Shown: positions 33,425 to 44,313, counted from the stretch's first letter. The stretch is 64,000 bases of DNA from Dipteronia dyeriana (GCA_032871835.1 CM065297.1:38503098-38567097), one strand, 5' to 3'. Notes: generated by a model from the sequence alone, not told the origin. Made by a program: numbers and translations.

Positions 33425-33600
33425 GGCCTGAGAGAAGTGTTCCTAGGCCTACCAAAATGTTCCCACGCCTAAGGGAATTGTTCCCTAGCCTAAGGGAATT
33501 AATCCTAGGCCTAAGGGAATTATTCCTAGGCCTACCAAATTGATCCTAAGTTGACCAAATTGCTTCAAGGCCTACCATATTTGGGTATGTTGGGTGTGGA
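33425..33600. repeat. 20-21-bp array (TTCCTAGGCCTA-type), about eight units
   Basis: Units of 20-21 bp such as TTCCTAGGCCTAAGGGAATTA, differing at a few positions, lie in tandem in an intron of the ULP-like gene. Many contain CCTAGG or AGGCCT and GGGAATT.TTCC, so adjacent units form inverted repeats. A second array with the same period and related words is at 34280-34395, and a two-unit form (GGGAAGAAATCCCCAAGGCCT) at 31440-31485. Confidence 0.85.
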
Positions 33601-33679
33601 TGTGTTTGTATTGCAATTTTTGCTAAGTATTCGGAACAGGTCTAACTTCATAATTCTATATAATAACACAATAGTTTAT

Positions 33680-34075
33680 AAGCATGATTACATGCCAGTT
33701 TAAATCATGGTTACACGCTCAGTAGGATTACATGAGTAATGAATGGCACTCATTACACACCATAATGTAAACATGATTACACGCTACAATATGTAGCATG
33801 TAATCATGATTACATGCTACAGAATGTAAAGTGCAATCATTCTTACAATATGGTATGCAAGGATGCTTAATGTGCAACTATCAATATTGTTACCATACAA
33901 CGTGTAATCAGTCACTTTGGTGCAATGTAAAAGATTACACGATGCAATAATGGGAAATATTACACGCCATACTGTACACATTATTACACGCTACATTATG
34001 TAGCGTGTAATCATGCTTACACACTTCAGAAATGTAACATGTAAACATACTTACAATGTGGCATGTAATGATTCC
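33680..34075. repeat. About 33-bp palindromic array
   Basis: Imperfect repeats whose best unit (33984-34017) pairs TTACACGCTACA with TGTAGCGTGTAA around a 3-bp centre, followed by a CATG-containing spacer. Others are near 33777 (TTACACGCTACAATATGTAG) and 33811 (TTACATGCTACA). Six or more units are recognisable, with decay toward both ends. Intronic in the ULP-like gene. Confidence 0.8.
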
Positions 34076-34280
34076 AAGCGTGAAATCTCCAAGGCCTGGG
34101 AAGAAATCTCCAAGGCCTACTACAATTTTCCTATGCCAAAACTAAATCATAAACATTCCATGCAAAACATTCTCAACCTAAATAGGAAATAGATACATAT
34201 AATATAGACATTCATCCTAAATACATCATCATATAAACATTCCCTGCAAAACAGTCTCACCCTATACAAGTCAACTCTAA
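34045..34280. repeat. Direct repeat copy 2 (partner at 31395-31650)
   Basis: Begins ATACTTACAATGTGGCATG and runs to CTATACAAGTCAACTCTAAA. It continues directly into the 20-bp array at 34280. See the partner entry for shared phrases. Confidence 0.85.
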
Positions 34281-34395
34281 AAGAACTGTTCCCATGCCTT
34301 CCAAATTGTTCTCAGGCCAACCAAATTGCTTCCAGGCTTACCATATTCTTCCCAAGCCTAACACATTGTTCCCAGACATAACAAATTTGTTCCAA
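34280..34395. repeat. 20-bp array, about five units
   Basis: Units: TTCCCATGCCTTCCAAATTG, TTCTCAGGCCAACCAAATTG, CTTCCAGGCTTACCATATTC, TTCCCAAGCCTAACACATTG, TTCCCAGACATAACAAATTT. The period is exactly 20. The consensus TTCCCAGGCCTACCAAATTG overlaps that of the 33425-33600 array. Confidence 0.88.
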
Positions 34396-34461
34396 CTATA
34401 TAGATGACATGACCCACTTATAGATATACATGACAAAATCAGTATTATTTATAGAATGTAC

Positions 34462-34858
34462 CTCGTCCATCCGATCACCATCGATTGCAGTAGACCTAAC
34501 ATCCTTAACACCCTTAACACCAGCCTCATCTTCCTCATCACCAACAATCTCATCCTCACCAACAAGCTCATCTTCATCGACGTCCTCTTTACCAACAAAA
34601 TCATCTTCACCAACATCCTTATAACCAACAGCCTCATCAATATCACTTTTATAACAAACACCATCATCGCCAACATCCTTATAACCAACAACCTCATCAA
34701 TATCACTCTTATAACAAACACCATCATCGCCAACACCCTTATCATCTTTCTCATCATCATCCTCCTTAGCAACACCCTTATCATCTTGTTCACCAATAGC
34801 CTCTTCACCAATACCCTTATCACCAACAACCTCATCATCTTGCTGACCACTCTTTTAC
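34462..34858 (-). pseudogene. Acidic repeat exon of the ULP-like gene
   Basis: Minus-strand open frame of about 130 codons ending at a GT donor (GACGAG|GTACATTC at 34462). It is made of Asp/Glu/Val/Gly-rich text such as DDEVVGDKGIGEEAIGEQDD and a tandem duplication, VGDDGVCYKSDIDE(V/A)VGYKD twice with a 60-bp period (34620-34740). An acceptor-like ATGTAAAAG is upstream near 34858. No known domain. Low-complexity acidic linkers between DUF1985 and Ulp1 occur in related genes. The frame is free of stops, unlike its neighbours. Confidence 0.6.
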
Positions 34859-34879
34859 ATATCATCATCAATAAATAAG

Positions 34880-35224
34880 TGAAAAACTATTATAGTACAA
34901 AAGTATTAATAATATAATTTTCGACAACTTTATATCTAACCTTTATGTATTATCTAATTTTTACAAATTCTTTTGTACATAAGGAAATGATACCCCGGAT
35001 TCAATCATAGCAGGATAGAGTTCTAGGATTATGGATGGAACCTGAATTATGCAATAATTAATAATACAATGCATAGAAGAATAACATACTACAAGTGTCT
35101 AAATCCAAAGTGTAGATGCAACTATACCTTAGATTTTCCATCGGAGAATAGATGCTTCTTAGAATGGGGGAATATTCATTTGAAAATGTGCTTCTATCTC
35201 TCTCCATAGAGTATCCTATCTCCT
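34880..35224. other. Non-coding, probable intron
   Basis: AT-rich sequence without recognised coding or repeats, between two candidate exons of the ULP-like gene. Confidence 0.4.
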
Positions 35225-35452
35225 TCAGATCAGAGAACCAATCCCATCACTGTCATTTTGAATCTGATAATCATCAACTACATCCCCATAACCAAGATCT
35301 TGTTCCTCTTCACTTGTATGTAGACCAAGAGCCAATTTCTCCCTCTTCTTTTTCGTTAATGGCTCACAAACGTATTTGAGGTTTAACGATTTGAAGTAAT
35401 TTGTTCCCTGTTCAAAGGTTTCAACTTTCCAAGGGAATAAAGCCATCTGCAT
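35225..35452 (-). pseudogene. Exon downstream of DUF1985 in the ULP-like gene
   Basis: Minus-strand open piece: MALFPWKVETFEQGTNYFKS, LTKKKREKLALGLHTSEEE, then acidic DVVDDYQIQNDSDGIGSL. An 'x-(F/Y)PWGxxxFxxTxxxLK' stretch usually follows DUF1985 in ULP-type MULE genes, and FPWKVETFEQGTNYFK fits it loosely. Stops follow at about 35224 and in the continuation to 35130. 35607-35912 is another lysine/glutamate-rich open piece on minus (EAKKKGKGKGKEKEKGREEK), low complexity. Confidence 0.45.
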
Positions 35453-36079
35453 ATCAAGAACAACTCTTGTTAGAGAATTTCTACAAATAATTAACTAAAA
35501 CCAAAGGGTCATTAAGTACATACCGATGCATTTAATTTGGATTTAATATCTGAAATCCTTGTAGTAAATTCCCATCTACTTACCAATTCTCTTTTCCACG
35601 TTATTATCAAGACGAATTATCCTCTCCATGGCCAATACCTATACAATTTATACTAACAAATATCAATAAATGTTTTTCGATCCAACAAAGTATGAAACGA
35701 GAAACACTAAAACAAATATTGATAACTTGCTCAATTTTTCTAAAACTTACCTGAAGTATTATAGGGAATCCGGAAAAAATGTAGGTGTAATACTTTGATT
35801 TCTTTTCCTTCTTTTCTTCTCTCCCTTTCTCTTTCTCTTTCCCTTTCCCTTTCCCTTTCTTCTTGGCTTCACCTCTCAGTTGGGATAGCCTTCTGTTTAG
35901 TACACCCTTCAAAAAATGTAGTGTAAAGCTGAAGATATATAAACCCCATAGAAACTTTTGAATTATTCTTTGTTTTCAACTAATGTGAAAAACCACCCAA
36001 TGATGGTTGTGGTTTGTCCGTCATCAATGCCAAAGAATTGGCTCACCATATATATACTCAACATCTTTTATGCATCTTT

Positions 36080-36557
36080 ACTCTGTTCAGACGCCATTTT
36101 GCTCAATGTGGCATACAATACCTTTACTGTTGGCCTTTTTCCCTTTGAAATTTCTGCTAAGCATCGAATACTTTGGATCTTTGTTATTGTTAGCAAAACC
36201 TTCAGGTAGCAGTTTCATTTTCAAGCCGCTGCATAAACAAAATTCTTCTTGGCCGAACTAGGCTTTCAACTTCCCAAACCTGAACCACATCTCATCTTCT
36301 CTCTGTCCTTTCAGATGAATGATTTCTCTTTTTAAAATATTGTGTATCAACTGCCCGTACAGTGTCAATGGTTCTTTCAACTCCAAATATATGTCGAATG
36401 GCCCTCCTTGAATTTTTCTTCCAAAACAAATTTGTTTAGCATCGACTTCAACTCTGTAATCATACACTTTTTGCTTCCGCTGTTAACTCTGACGGTAACC
36501 CAACTCTCATGGTCTGGAAACTGGCACAAGTTTACATTCACATTTTTAGGCATCTAA
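36080..36557 (-). pseudogene. DUF1985-like domain of the ULP-like gene
   Basis: Minus strand. An ATG near 36555 starts MPKNVNVNLCQFPDHESWVT. A frameshift near 36470 leads into VYDYRVEVDAKQICFGRKIQ, then LTLYGQLIHNILKREI, EDEMWFRFGKLKA, a TAG and FGQEEFCLCSGLKMK. The pattern CFG-..-QL(I/V)H-LL-RE-..-(D)E-WF-.-G-..-F-..-EF-L-(T/S)GL is that of DUF1985, a plant domain found N-terminal to Ulp1 in MULE-borne genes. One frameshift and at least three stops show decay. Confidence 0.68.
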
Positions 36558-36574
36558 ACACTGAAAGCAAAAAA

Positions 36575-36945
36575 AATAACATCAGTCCTTGGCTTATAAA
36601 AATATCTCTTAGCCTTAAGAACAGTCATAGGCTTATGAAAACATTCATATACTCATAGGCCATGAATGCATCAGTCCTATGCTTTTATGAAAATAAGTTC
36701 TACGCTTAAAATTAAAAATTTAACATCATTCACAGGCTCAACATCAATACTAGCCTAAGGAAAAACATTCATAGCCAAAACATCAATCTCTGCCAGAAAA
36801 TTATGATGGTATCATCAGTTTTAGGCTCAAAATCAGTACTAGGCTTATCAAAAACATGCATAGAAACATCAGTCTTGCATGCATCATCCATCCATCTCGG
36901 CCCTACAGTGTTATGAGAAACGTTCATAGCCTAAACATATGCATT
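36575..36945. repeat. Degenerate short repeats (CATAGGCTTATGAAAACAT-type)
   Basis: Words such as AGTCATAGGCTTATGAAAAC, TCATAGGCCATG, AGTCCTATGCTTTTATGAAAA, AACATTCATAGCC and AACATCAGTC recur irregularly about every 20-40 bp. It looks like an eroded array of the same kind as 33425-33600, on the other side of DUF1985. Confidence 0.5.
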
Positions 36946-37847
36946 CACCATTACATGCAACATCAGTCGTTTGCTCTGCAAATGCTTTTCTTTATTCCCT
37001 CAAATTTTAAATTTCTAGTGTAGTTCAAAGCAATCAATCAATCAATAAAAAAATTTCCTTGCACTTCAAACAGACCACACAACCTCCAAATACACATACA
37101 AACACATCAAAAACACAACCAATAACAAACTCCAATATTCATCCCGAAACACAATGGTAACAAACTCGAAAATAATCCCAAAACATAAACAATAACAAAC
37201 TCCAATAAAATATAGAAATTTGAAGAAATTATTACCTTCAAATTGGTTTGCTTTTTTTCTAGGGTTTGGGTGCTTCGTTAAATGGTGATGGCGACAGCGA
37301 CAGCGGTGATGACATCGATTAAGACGACTATGATGAGGACAACGACGAGCTTGTGTTTCTCCTTCCTCAATCTATTTCTCATTTGTTTTTGTTGGGTTTG
37401 CGTATCATCTAGGATTTCGTTGCTTAGTTCTATACTATTGGTGACGGCGATGGTGATGATGACGATGACGATGATGATGATGAATACCTTCTGCTTTCCC
37501 TTTATTCTAAATTTTGGCTCTGGTTGTTCTTGTTGTAGGCACAGCATGGGATGTTTGAATTAAAATGGTTACGGTGTTATTAATTGAAGTTTTGTTTGAA
37601 ATAAGAGGGCAATTTGGTCCTTTAATGGGAAATCAAAATGGGGAGGGTAATGTAGTCAACTTTATCGACATTTTTTTGTTCTAAAATTTAAGGAGGGTAT
37701 TTAGGGGATTTCATCAATAGGGAGTCTTAAGGGCATACTAGTGAATGGGGTTTCCCAAGTGGCTATATATGCAATATTTTCCCCAATGAGCTATTTCCTA
37801 GAAAGTGAATGTTGGGAAAGTCTATTTCCTTTAATTTCCACTACTAA
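36946..37847. other. 5' part of the MULE-like segment, no clear gene
   Basis: 37010-37250 is A/C-rich with repeated AATAACAAACTCCAAT phrases. 37278-37500 contains GATGACGAT/GACAGCG-type trinucleotide-like repeats. The open frames on both strands there are low complexity and are not called as genes. A comparable GATGACG block sits at 63660-64000. 37600-37847 may be the terminal region of the element. No TSD can be tested. Confidence 0.45.
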
Positions 37848-38271
37848 GAATGTGTCTTATGAAGTGTAGACTAGGGTTTTTTATGTAGACGAGATTGATT
37901 TGAAAATTCCTTGATAACTAAGTTTTAAATGATAAACGAAATTTAATTAAAGATTAATCTTCTAAAAGATTTATTCCTAAATGATCATTGATTCTGATCA
38001 CTTAGTGATCTAGTAAGTGTCAGAATCCAAAATTGATCACTGATTCTGAATGCTTAGTGATCAAGTATCAAAATCCAAAACAGAAATCAACTATTTCCTT
38101 AATTCAATTAATTTCCTTAATCAAAATGGAAATTACCCTTTTTCCTTATCATTCATTTAAAACGTTTGACTTAGGAAAAATAATTAATTCTTTCCTTATC
38201 AATAAACTGATTTAGGAAAAATTAAATTCAAAATAGTAGCAAACAGCTTGTTTATCATAAATTTTCTAACA
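37848..38271 (-). repeat. copia2 3' LTR fragment
   Basis: Matches 58632-59330 from AAGAATGTGTCTTATGAAG to TTATCA(T/C)AAATTTTC(T/C)AACA, with about 280 bp missing in this copy before the end. On minus it starts TGTTAGAAAATTTATG, preceded by the PPT-like CATGTGGGGTAT. It is truncated on the left, where MULE-like sequence begins. It contains two copies of a roughly 55-bp unit with TGATCACTTAGTGATC. Confidence 0.82.
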
Positions 38272-40766
38272 ATACCCCACATGAATGAAAATTGACCTAG
38301 GAGACACGAGAGAAGACTTTTGGTTAGTTCAAACGAACAAAACCTGCATAGGATAGGTAGGTGTTACCCTTTGAACCTTCCCTTGCTAAGGCATGCTTAC
38401 TTTACTAGCTGATTAGTAGATATGATATCCTTGAACTCTTTTGTCTTTTTGTGTAAACAAGAACAAACCTCACAAAGGCATCTTCCAGACCCAATTTGGT
38501 TCTCATTGTTATGTTTGTTTTGGCCATGAACATGTGCTTGGTTCTGTGAGAGTCACTAGAGAATATAGCCCTTCACTATTCTCTTTTAGAAGCAGCCCCA
38601 CTTCTCTCTCATATAGGTGTTTTCTTGATTAAGAGTAACTTGCATTACTCTACTCAGATTTCCAATGCACATAAGAATAATTAAAATCATAGTTTAATCT
38701 TTTCCCTATTGGCATCACTATTTTATCATAGGAATGGATTAGAGGGTAACCCCCTCATTAATCTAGCTAAGTCTTACAACTTGTTTGTCCCATTGAACCT
38801 AGATCTTAGGATCTCCAGTCAACTAGGTTGGGTTTCCATTGCATTAACTTTTTATTTGAAGGGCTTTAGTCCTATTCACCTCGATGATGTCTCAACTAAC
38901 TCTCTATTTAACCTTTTAGTTAGCAGATCCGTAATTTTGTCTTTTAACTTTACATAGTCAATCGAGATAACTATAGTTGAGAGAAGTTGTCTAATGGTGT
39001 TATGTCTTCGACGTATGTGTCTAGAATTCCCATTATACATGTTACTATATGCTCTTCCTATTGTTGATTGACTATCACAGTGAATGCAAATCGTTGGCAC
39101 AGGCTTTGACCATCTTGGAATATCCTCTAAGAATTGGCGTAGCTATTCAGTCTCCTCACCACATTTATCTAGAGCGATAAACTCAAATTTCATTATGGAT
39201 CTAACTATACATGTTTGTTTGGTGGATTTCCAATATACAGTCGCACCTCCTAGTGTGAATACATACCCACTAGTGGATTTTGATACTTTCATATCAGATA
39301 TCCAGTTTGAATCAGTGTATCCTTCTATGACTGCAGAATATCTGGTATAATGTAACCCATAATTACGTGTGAATTGCAAGTACTTCAGTACTCTTACTAT
39401 TCATTTCCAATGATCAGTTCCTGGATTACTCATATATCTACTTAATTTGTTGACTGCATTAGCTATGTCTAGTCTTGTACAACTTGATAAGTACATTAGA
39501 CTTCTTATCACTTCAAAATATTCTAGTTGAGAGACCCTATCACCTTTATCCTTGTATAGGTGTAGATTTGTATCTACTGGTGTTCTAGATATTAAAGAAT
39601 CATTTTTGTTGATTTTTTCAAGAATCATGTCACCATAGTGTGACTGACTTAGAATGAGTCCATTCGATGTCCTTGAGATTTTCATTCCCAACATTACATC
39701 AGCAGGTCCCATATCTTTCATATCAAATCTTGATTTCAACATATTTTTGGTATATTTGATCATTTTATCATCACTACCAACAATTAGCATGTCTTCAACG
39801 TAAAAAAACAAAATGACATATCCATTTTCAATGTCTTTGATGTAAACACATTTGTCACATTCATTGAATGTAAACCATTTGACATAATAGCATTGTCAAA
39901 TTTCTCATGTCATTGTTTTGGTGATTGCTTTAGACCATATAAAGACTTCACCAACTTATAGACTTTTTTCCCTTACCCTGGAGTGAAAAAACCCTCAGGT
40001 TGTTCCATATAGATCTCTTCATCTAGTTCTCAATATAAGAAAGTTGTTTTCACACCCATTTGATGTACTTCAAGATATTGCAAAGCTGCACTTGCAAGTA
40101 TCATCCTAATGGAGGTTATTCTCATCACAGGAGAATACGTATCAAAGAAATCTAGGCCTTCTTTTAATTACCAGTCTGGCCTTATACTCATCAATTGATC
40201 CAATCGTTTTCATTTTCCTCTTGAAAATCCATTTGGTCCTTAGCAGTTTACAACCCGGAGGAAGGAAGGTCTACCAATTCCCAAGTATGATTTTGGAGAG
40301 TTGAATCAATTTCGCTCTTGATAGCCTCTTTCCACAAGAGTCCTTCTGAAGAGCCTACCGCTTCTTTAAAGGTTCGAGGTTCACCTTCTAGCAAAAAGGT
40401 TAGAAAATCTAGACCAAAAGATGTTTCTGCCTTGCTCTTTTGCTACGTCTTGGTTCATCCTCAACTTCTTGTTCTTGGTCCACACAACTTTCAGTATGTG
40501 TTTGCTTTGATGAACTTGCTTCATCATTGGAATTACATAGAAATACATCTTCAATGAACCACGCATTTCTAGATTCCATTATCGTATTTTTATGTATAGC
40601 TTGTATGACAGACTTATACACCAAAAATCGATAAGCACTACTGTTATGTACATATCCAATGAAGATGCAATCAACAGTTTTCGGAACAATTTTCACATTC
40701 TCAGGTGTAGGTATAACCACTTTGACAGGACACCCCCACATTCGTAAGAATTTTTAGGAAGGTTTT
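38272..40766 (-). pseudogene. copia2 pol remnant (integrase end, RT, RNase H)
   Basis: Ty1/copia pol on minus, interrupted by Cop3 at 40766. The integrase tail is near 40741-40600 (MWGCPVKVVIPTPENVKIVP, DCIFIGYVHNSSAYRFLVYK). RT has several stops between 40300 and 39812. The active-site piece 39811-39401 begins MFFYVEDMLIVGSDDKMIKY, so the YVDD box reads YVED. It goes on with RFDMKDMGPADVMLGMKI. RNase H at 39379-38876: [65 protein letters not shown]. The 3' region 38272-38875 is non-coding. Confidence 0.85.
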
Positions 40767-42987
40767 TGTTGGGATTATGCTCAATAGCAAGAGTATAATA
40801 ATGTATTTGACAATCTTTTCATATTTATAAAGTGATTTCTAGTTTAACAAATCTTATAGCATTTATAGTTTAATTATTATAATTGTCAAAAGTAAATAAT
40901 CATAAGGTCAAAAGACTATGAGAAAGGAAGAATTGTTCATACATCTAGATATGTATGAGGTAGACACAATTCTTTAGTTAGTCTTGAATAATATTCACAA
41001 CTTAGGATAAAGGCTGGGCGCCTTAATCTTGTCAAAGTTGTAGATTCTTTTTGTACCATTTGAGTGGAATCAGATGTGTTATGATGAGCCTAAAATCATC
41101 AAAGTGTGGTGTCTTTGGGTAAGAGAATCTAGTGCAACGGGTGCATTGAATTGAATCATAGTGAAATACTTTATCTAGAACAGTCAATGGATAAAAGTTT
41201 TCACTTGAAGACAATCAGAGAGTCTATCTCAATCCTGAGAAAAATGATGGACTTATAGTTGCAAGTGTTATCATTTGAGCTATCAATGAGTACCATTATA
41301 TAGCATAGTCTATCCTCGATAGTTTGGTGGTATTCATTTGTTAATCGATAGAGGACATCATTTATAGATATGGACATCGTGGCTCCATTTATTAAATGAG
41401 AGTAGAATATCATCATATGGACGTTTTGAGGTATTGGATATAAATCTTAACGTTAAGTTTTCAATAGTATCTATTGAAACATGGCTTCTGAACATGTCAA
41501 AATATCCAAGTTCAAAATGTGGTCATATTAGTAAATACGGTAACTTGGAGAGCTATTGGTGGTCTTTGAGCTCTTGGCGATTACTGATATTCTTCACGAT
41601 GATACACTTTCTTCATTAAAATTGTCTAGGGTATGAATGAGAAATATTAACTTATTCTATCTTTAGTTAAGAGTTCAATTTTATTTCTTTAGTGAAATGA
41701 ACTAAAATTAATAGATCGGACCTAAGTGAATCACTTGTTTATTATGATTGGTTTGTGTCTATTGCAGCTTAAATTTAGATAGACCGCCAAGATCCCCAAT
41801 CCACACGAACTTGCATGGATTACTTGATATATTCTACCGGACCAATTTAGGGGTCCATCTAGAATTGTATTAAGGCATGTGGACTTATTTCTTTTTGTAA
41901 GAATGGGTCTAGTTCACATGTGGACTTTTTATTAAGGTCCAATAGATTTAATAAAATAAGAAAAATAATATATTGGCCTATGTATATGTGTTGGGCGGCA
42001 AGGCTATATAAAATAGCTTAATATATTGTTTTTTATTTTATTATTTAATTAAATGGAAATTAACTAATTTAGTAATTAATTATTTATTTAATTAAAAGCC
42101 AAAATCGTTTTTCTATTAGGATAATGTCTCCTAATATTCTACTATTGTTGGTAGTATAATTAATATTAAAGACTATATTTGAGAAGTAGATAAATAAAAG
42201 GAATTATTTATCTAGTCAAATTAGAAAATCTTTAATATGGTCATAAATACACTATTTAGTTGGATTAGGAGTCTCGGTGTAGGAAAGAATTATTTTGGAA
42301 AATGATTCTTTTGGAAAAGGATTCTTTTTGGGAAAGGATTCTTGATCACTAAGTAAATCCACCTAAGAATTGGATTCTTGCCTACCAAGTAAATCTTTTT
42401 TAGGAGAGAATTTGTGAACCTATAAATATAGGTTGTAAATTTCGACCAAGCCTTAGTTTTTGGTATGAGAAGTTGTTTTTTATTTATTTTTTTATTGCTT
42501 AAAAAAAACATCGTCCAACTCATTGTGTGAAGAATTCGGCCAAGTGTAGAGAAAAGAGGGAACATTTTTGTTTTCGATAGTACACTAGTATCCTTTGCAT
42601 CAAAAGGGTTTTGTGTACAACATCGAATCAAGGTTCATGTTATTTTCAATCAAATTGATTGATAATTCACAAGTGACCGGACGTTCTTGGTTTTTCTCTT
42701 GGAGGATTATTGTTACTAACAAAGAAGAAGATTTTGTTTGTTTCCATCCTCAGGTATACAACTTAAAGAAAGGGAGCCCACACTCCTAAGTGATTCACTT
42801 TCGTGATTGGATTAGAAGATCATGTGGATTCAATTCAACGCTAGTTCAATCATCACGAAAAAAAAGGTACAATACATTTTATATACATCAATTAATCTAG
42901 GGTTAAGGTTCTTGTTATTAAAAGGGAAATTTTTTATTTATACCAAATCCTTTTTTTTCATGGTTCTGTTGTGCGATTTTCCCTACA
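40767..42987 (+). repeat. Cop3: plus-strand LTR of the copia1 family
   Basis: 2221 bp. It begins TGTTGGGATTATGCTCAATAGCAAG and ends TTTTCCCTACA, followed by a PBS, so it is a 5' LTR. It is homologous over its length to the copia1 3' LTR (7724-13753) and to the inverted copy 55486-57318. It is inserted in copia2 pol. No matching plus-strand 3' LTR is found to the right. Confidence 0.88.
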
Positions 42988-43125
42988 ATAGGTATTAGAG
43001 TCCGATTGTACCATTGATTAATTGATGTATGTGTACGTGAATCTTTTTCTTTTATTGTATATATGCATGTTTTAGAAAGAGATGACACTCGAGGTATTCC
43101 CGTATATATTTACATTGGAATGTAT

Positions 43126-43218
<93 letters not shown>

Positions 43219-43418
43219 TTTTATATGTGGATTATTTTTGCTCAATTTTGGTCCTAGAATTTCAATGTTTTTTGTTTTGGGATTGCAACATGAAAGGTGG
43301 CCTATCATCATCATAATTTCTTTCTTGGTAGTTACTAAGTTTTTTTTTATTTTGTTGTTGAAATAAAAATACTACACTTTATTGTAATAAATAAATAATA
43401 AAAAACTGCAGTATTTTT
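42988..43418 (+). other. Cop3 PBS and leader, first half
   Basis: ATAGGTATTAGAGTCCGATTG directly after the LTR resembles an initiator tRNA-Met PBS (TGGTATCAGAGC) with three changes. A leader follows that matches 425-560 of copia1. It is interrupted by the full-size gypsy element and resumes at 50087. Confidence 0.7.
43128..43215. repeat. Compound (TA)n(GT)n microsatellite
   Basis: About 25 TA units (43128-43177) pass directly into about 19 GT units (43178-43215). Absent at the corresponding place of the copia1 leader. Frames through it are not coding. Confidence 0.97.
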
Positions 43419-44165
43419 TGATGAGAACAAGGCAGCTGCATCAATTGATCCATTGCATGTTCCGGTTGGGCCAATAACAAGGGCAAGAGCTGAGAGATTC
43501 AAAGAAGCACTAAATGGCCTAATTCAAGACACTTGGGCTGATTTTGAATTGTTGAAGTCCAAGATAAGCCCACATGTAGACCAAGGCATAATTAATGTCA
43601 TCAAGGCAATTGATTGGGCCGAATAAGGAAGACTTGGGTGTGTGGCACAAGCTAGGAGAAGAGTCAACTTTGGCTGATTTATTCCCTTTTAATTTCCAAA
43701 GAATAATAGTTGATTTGTTTCCCAAATTAAGGGGCTGATTTGTTTCCAGATTTAGTTTTCCAATTAGGGAGCAAGTCAATAGTTTCTCAAATTAGTTTTC
43801 TTCTGATTATAAGGCCTTAATGGCCGAATTATCTTGTTTCCTTTTAGGATGGCTTATTGCCTTTCTTTTCGTTTAGGGTTTTAGTATATAAAGGAACAAA
43901 TTGGATGTAATTAGACAGACTTGAATTGAATAAAAATTGTGAGAGTTCATCTCTTTTTGGTTCTGAAAACTTGACTTATCACTCACATCTTCTTCTTGTT
44001 CTTGAGTGTGGCGTCTTCAACTTCTTGATACCGTTGGTTCTTACCTCTTTATAGGTAACGGGTCGCGGTCCGATAACGTTCTTGTTTATAAACTTGGTTA
44101 GAAAACGATCCTTCGTTACCATATATTGGTTCCGGGTCTCACTGCTCTTGGTGAGGTTCATATCA
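43419..44165 (+). repeat. 5' LTR of the full-size gypsy element
   Basis: 747 bp, TGATGAGAAC ... GGTTCATATCA. A TATA box TATATAAAG lies at 43885-43893 and a candidate poly(A) signal AATAAA near 43929. The end (last 200 bp) is nearly identical to the LTRs of copies A and B. Confidence 0.94.
43885..43893 (+). promoter_or_regulatory. TATA box of the LTR promoter
   Basis: TATATAAAG within TTTTAGTATATAAAGGAAC, and repeated at the same offset in the 3' LTR near 49801. Spacing to the 3' end of the LTR (about 270 bp) suits a U3/R start. The transcription start itself cannot be seen. Confidence 0.6.
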
Positions 44166-44281
44166 GTTGGTATCAAAGCTTAGGCTTCTAAATCAGGTTT
44201 AATCTATCCTTGTTCTTTCTCTTCTCTGTATTCATTTGTTTCAACAAAAAAAAAAAAAAAAGTTTGATCAAACCAAGTACC

Positions 44282-44313
<32 letters not shown>

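Larger units (their letters stand above)
31395..37847 (-). mobile_element. Mutator-like element carrying a ULP-type gene (Kaonashi-like), ends not defined
   Basis: A 6.4-kb non-LTR segment between the old Sirevirus LTR and a truncated copia2 LTR. On minus it holds exons of a gene with DUF1985-like, acidic and Ulp1 (C48) protease parts. In plants this domain pair is known mainly from Ulp1-carrying MULEs, which is the basis for the MULE call. No transposase was found. The right end (about 37600-37847) has the AT-rich 'GGGTTTCCCAAGTGGCTATATATGC' style seen in MULE termini, but no matching left terminal repeat is available because the LTR cuts it off. Introns carry several short-period palindromic arrays. 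Confidence 0.6.

Noticed and set aside
34449..34878. 140-codon frames on plus (Asn/Ile/Thr-rich) and in a second minus phase (Met/Val/Arg-rich)
   Set aside because: Shadow frames of the acidic repeat exon. Only the Asp/Glu-rich minus phase has splice signals and fits the gene context.
37278..37563. Open frames on both strands near the right end of the MULE-like segment
   Set aside because: Low-complexity GATGACG-type repeat. No domain, and hydrophobic runs arise from ATG/ATA repeats in one phase.
43063..43366. Open frames coding for Tyr-Ile and Cys-Val repeats
   Set aside because: They are translations of the (TA)n(GT)n microsatellite.
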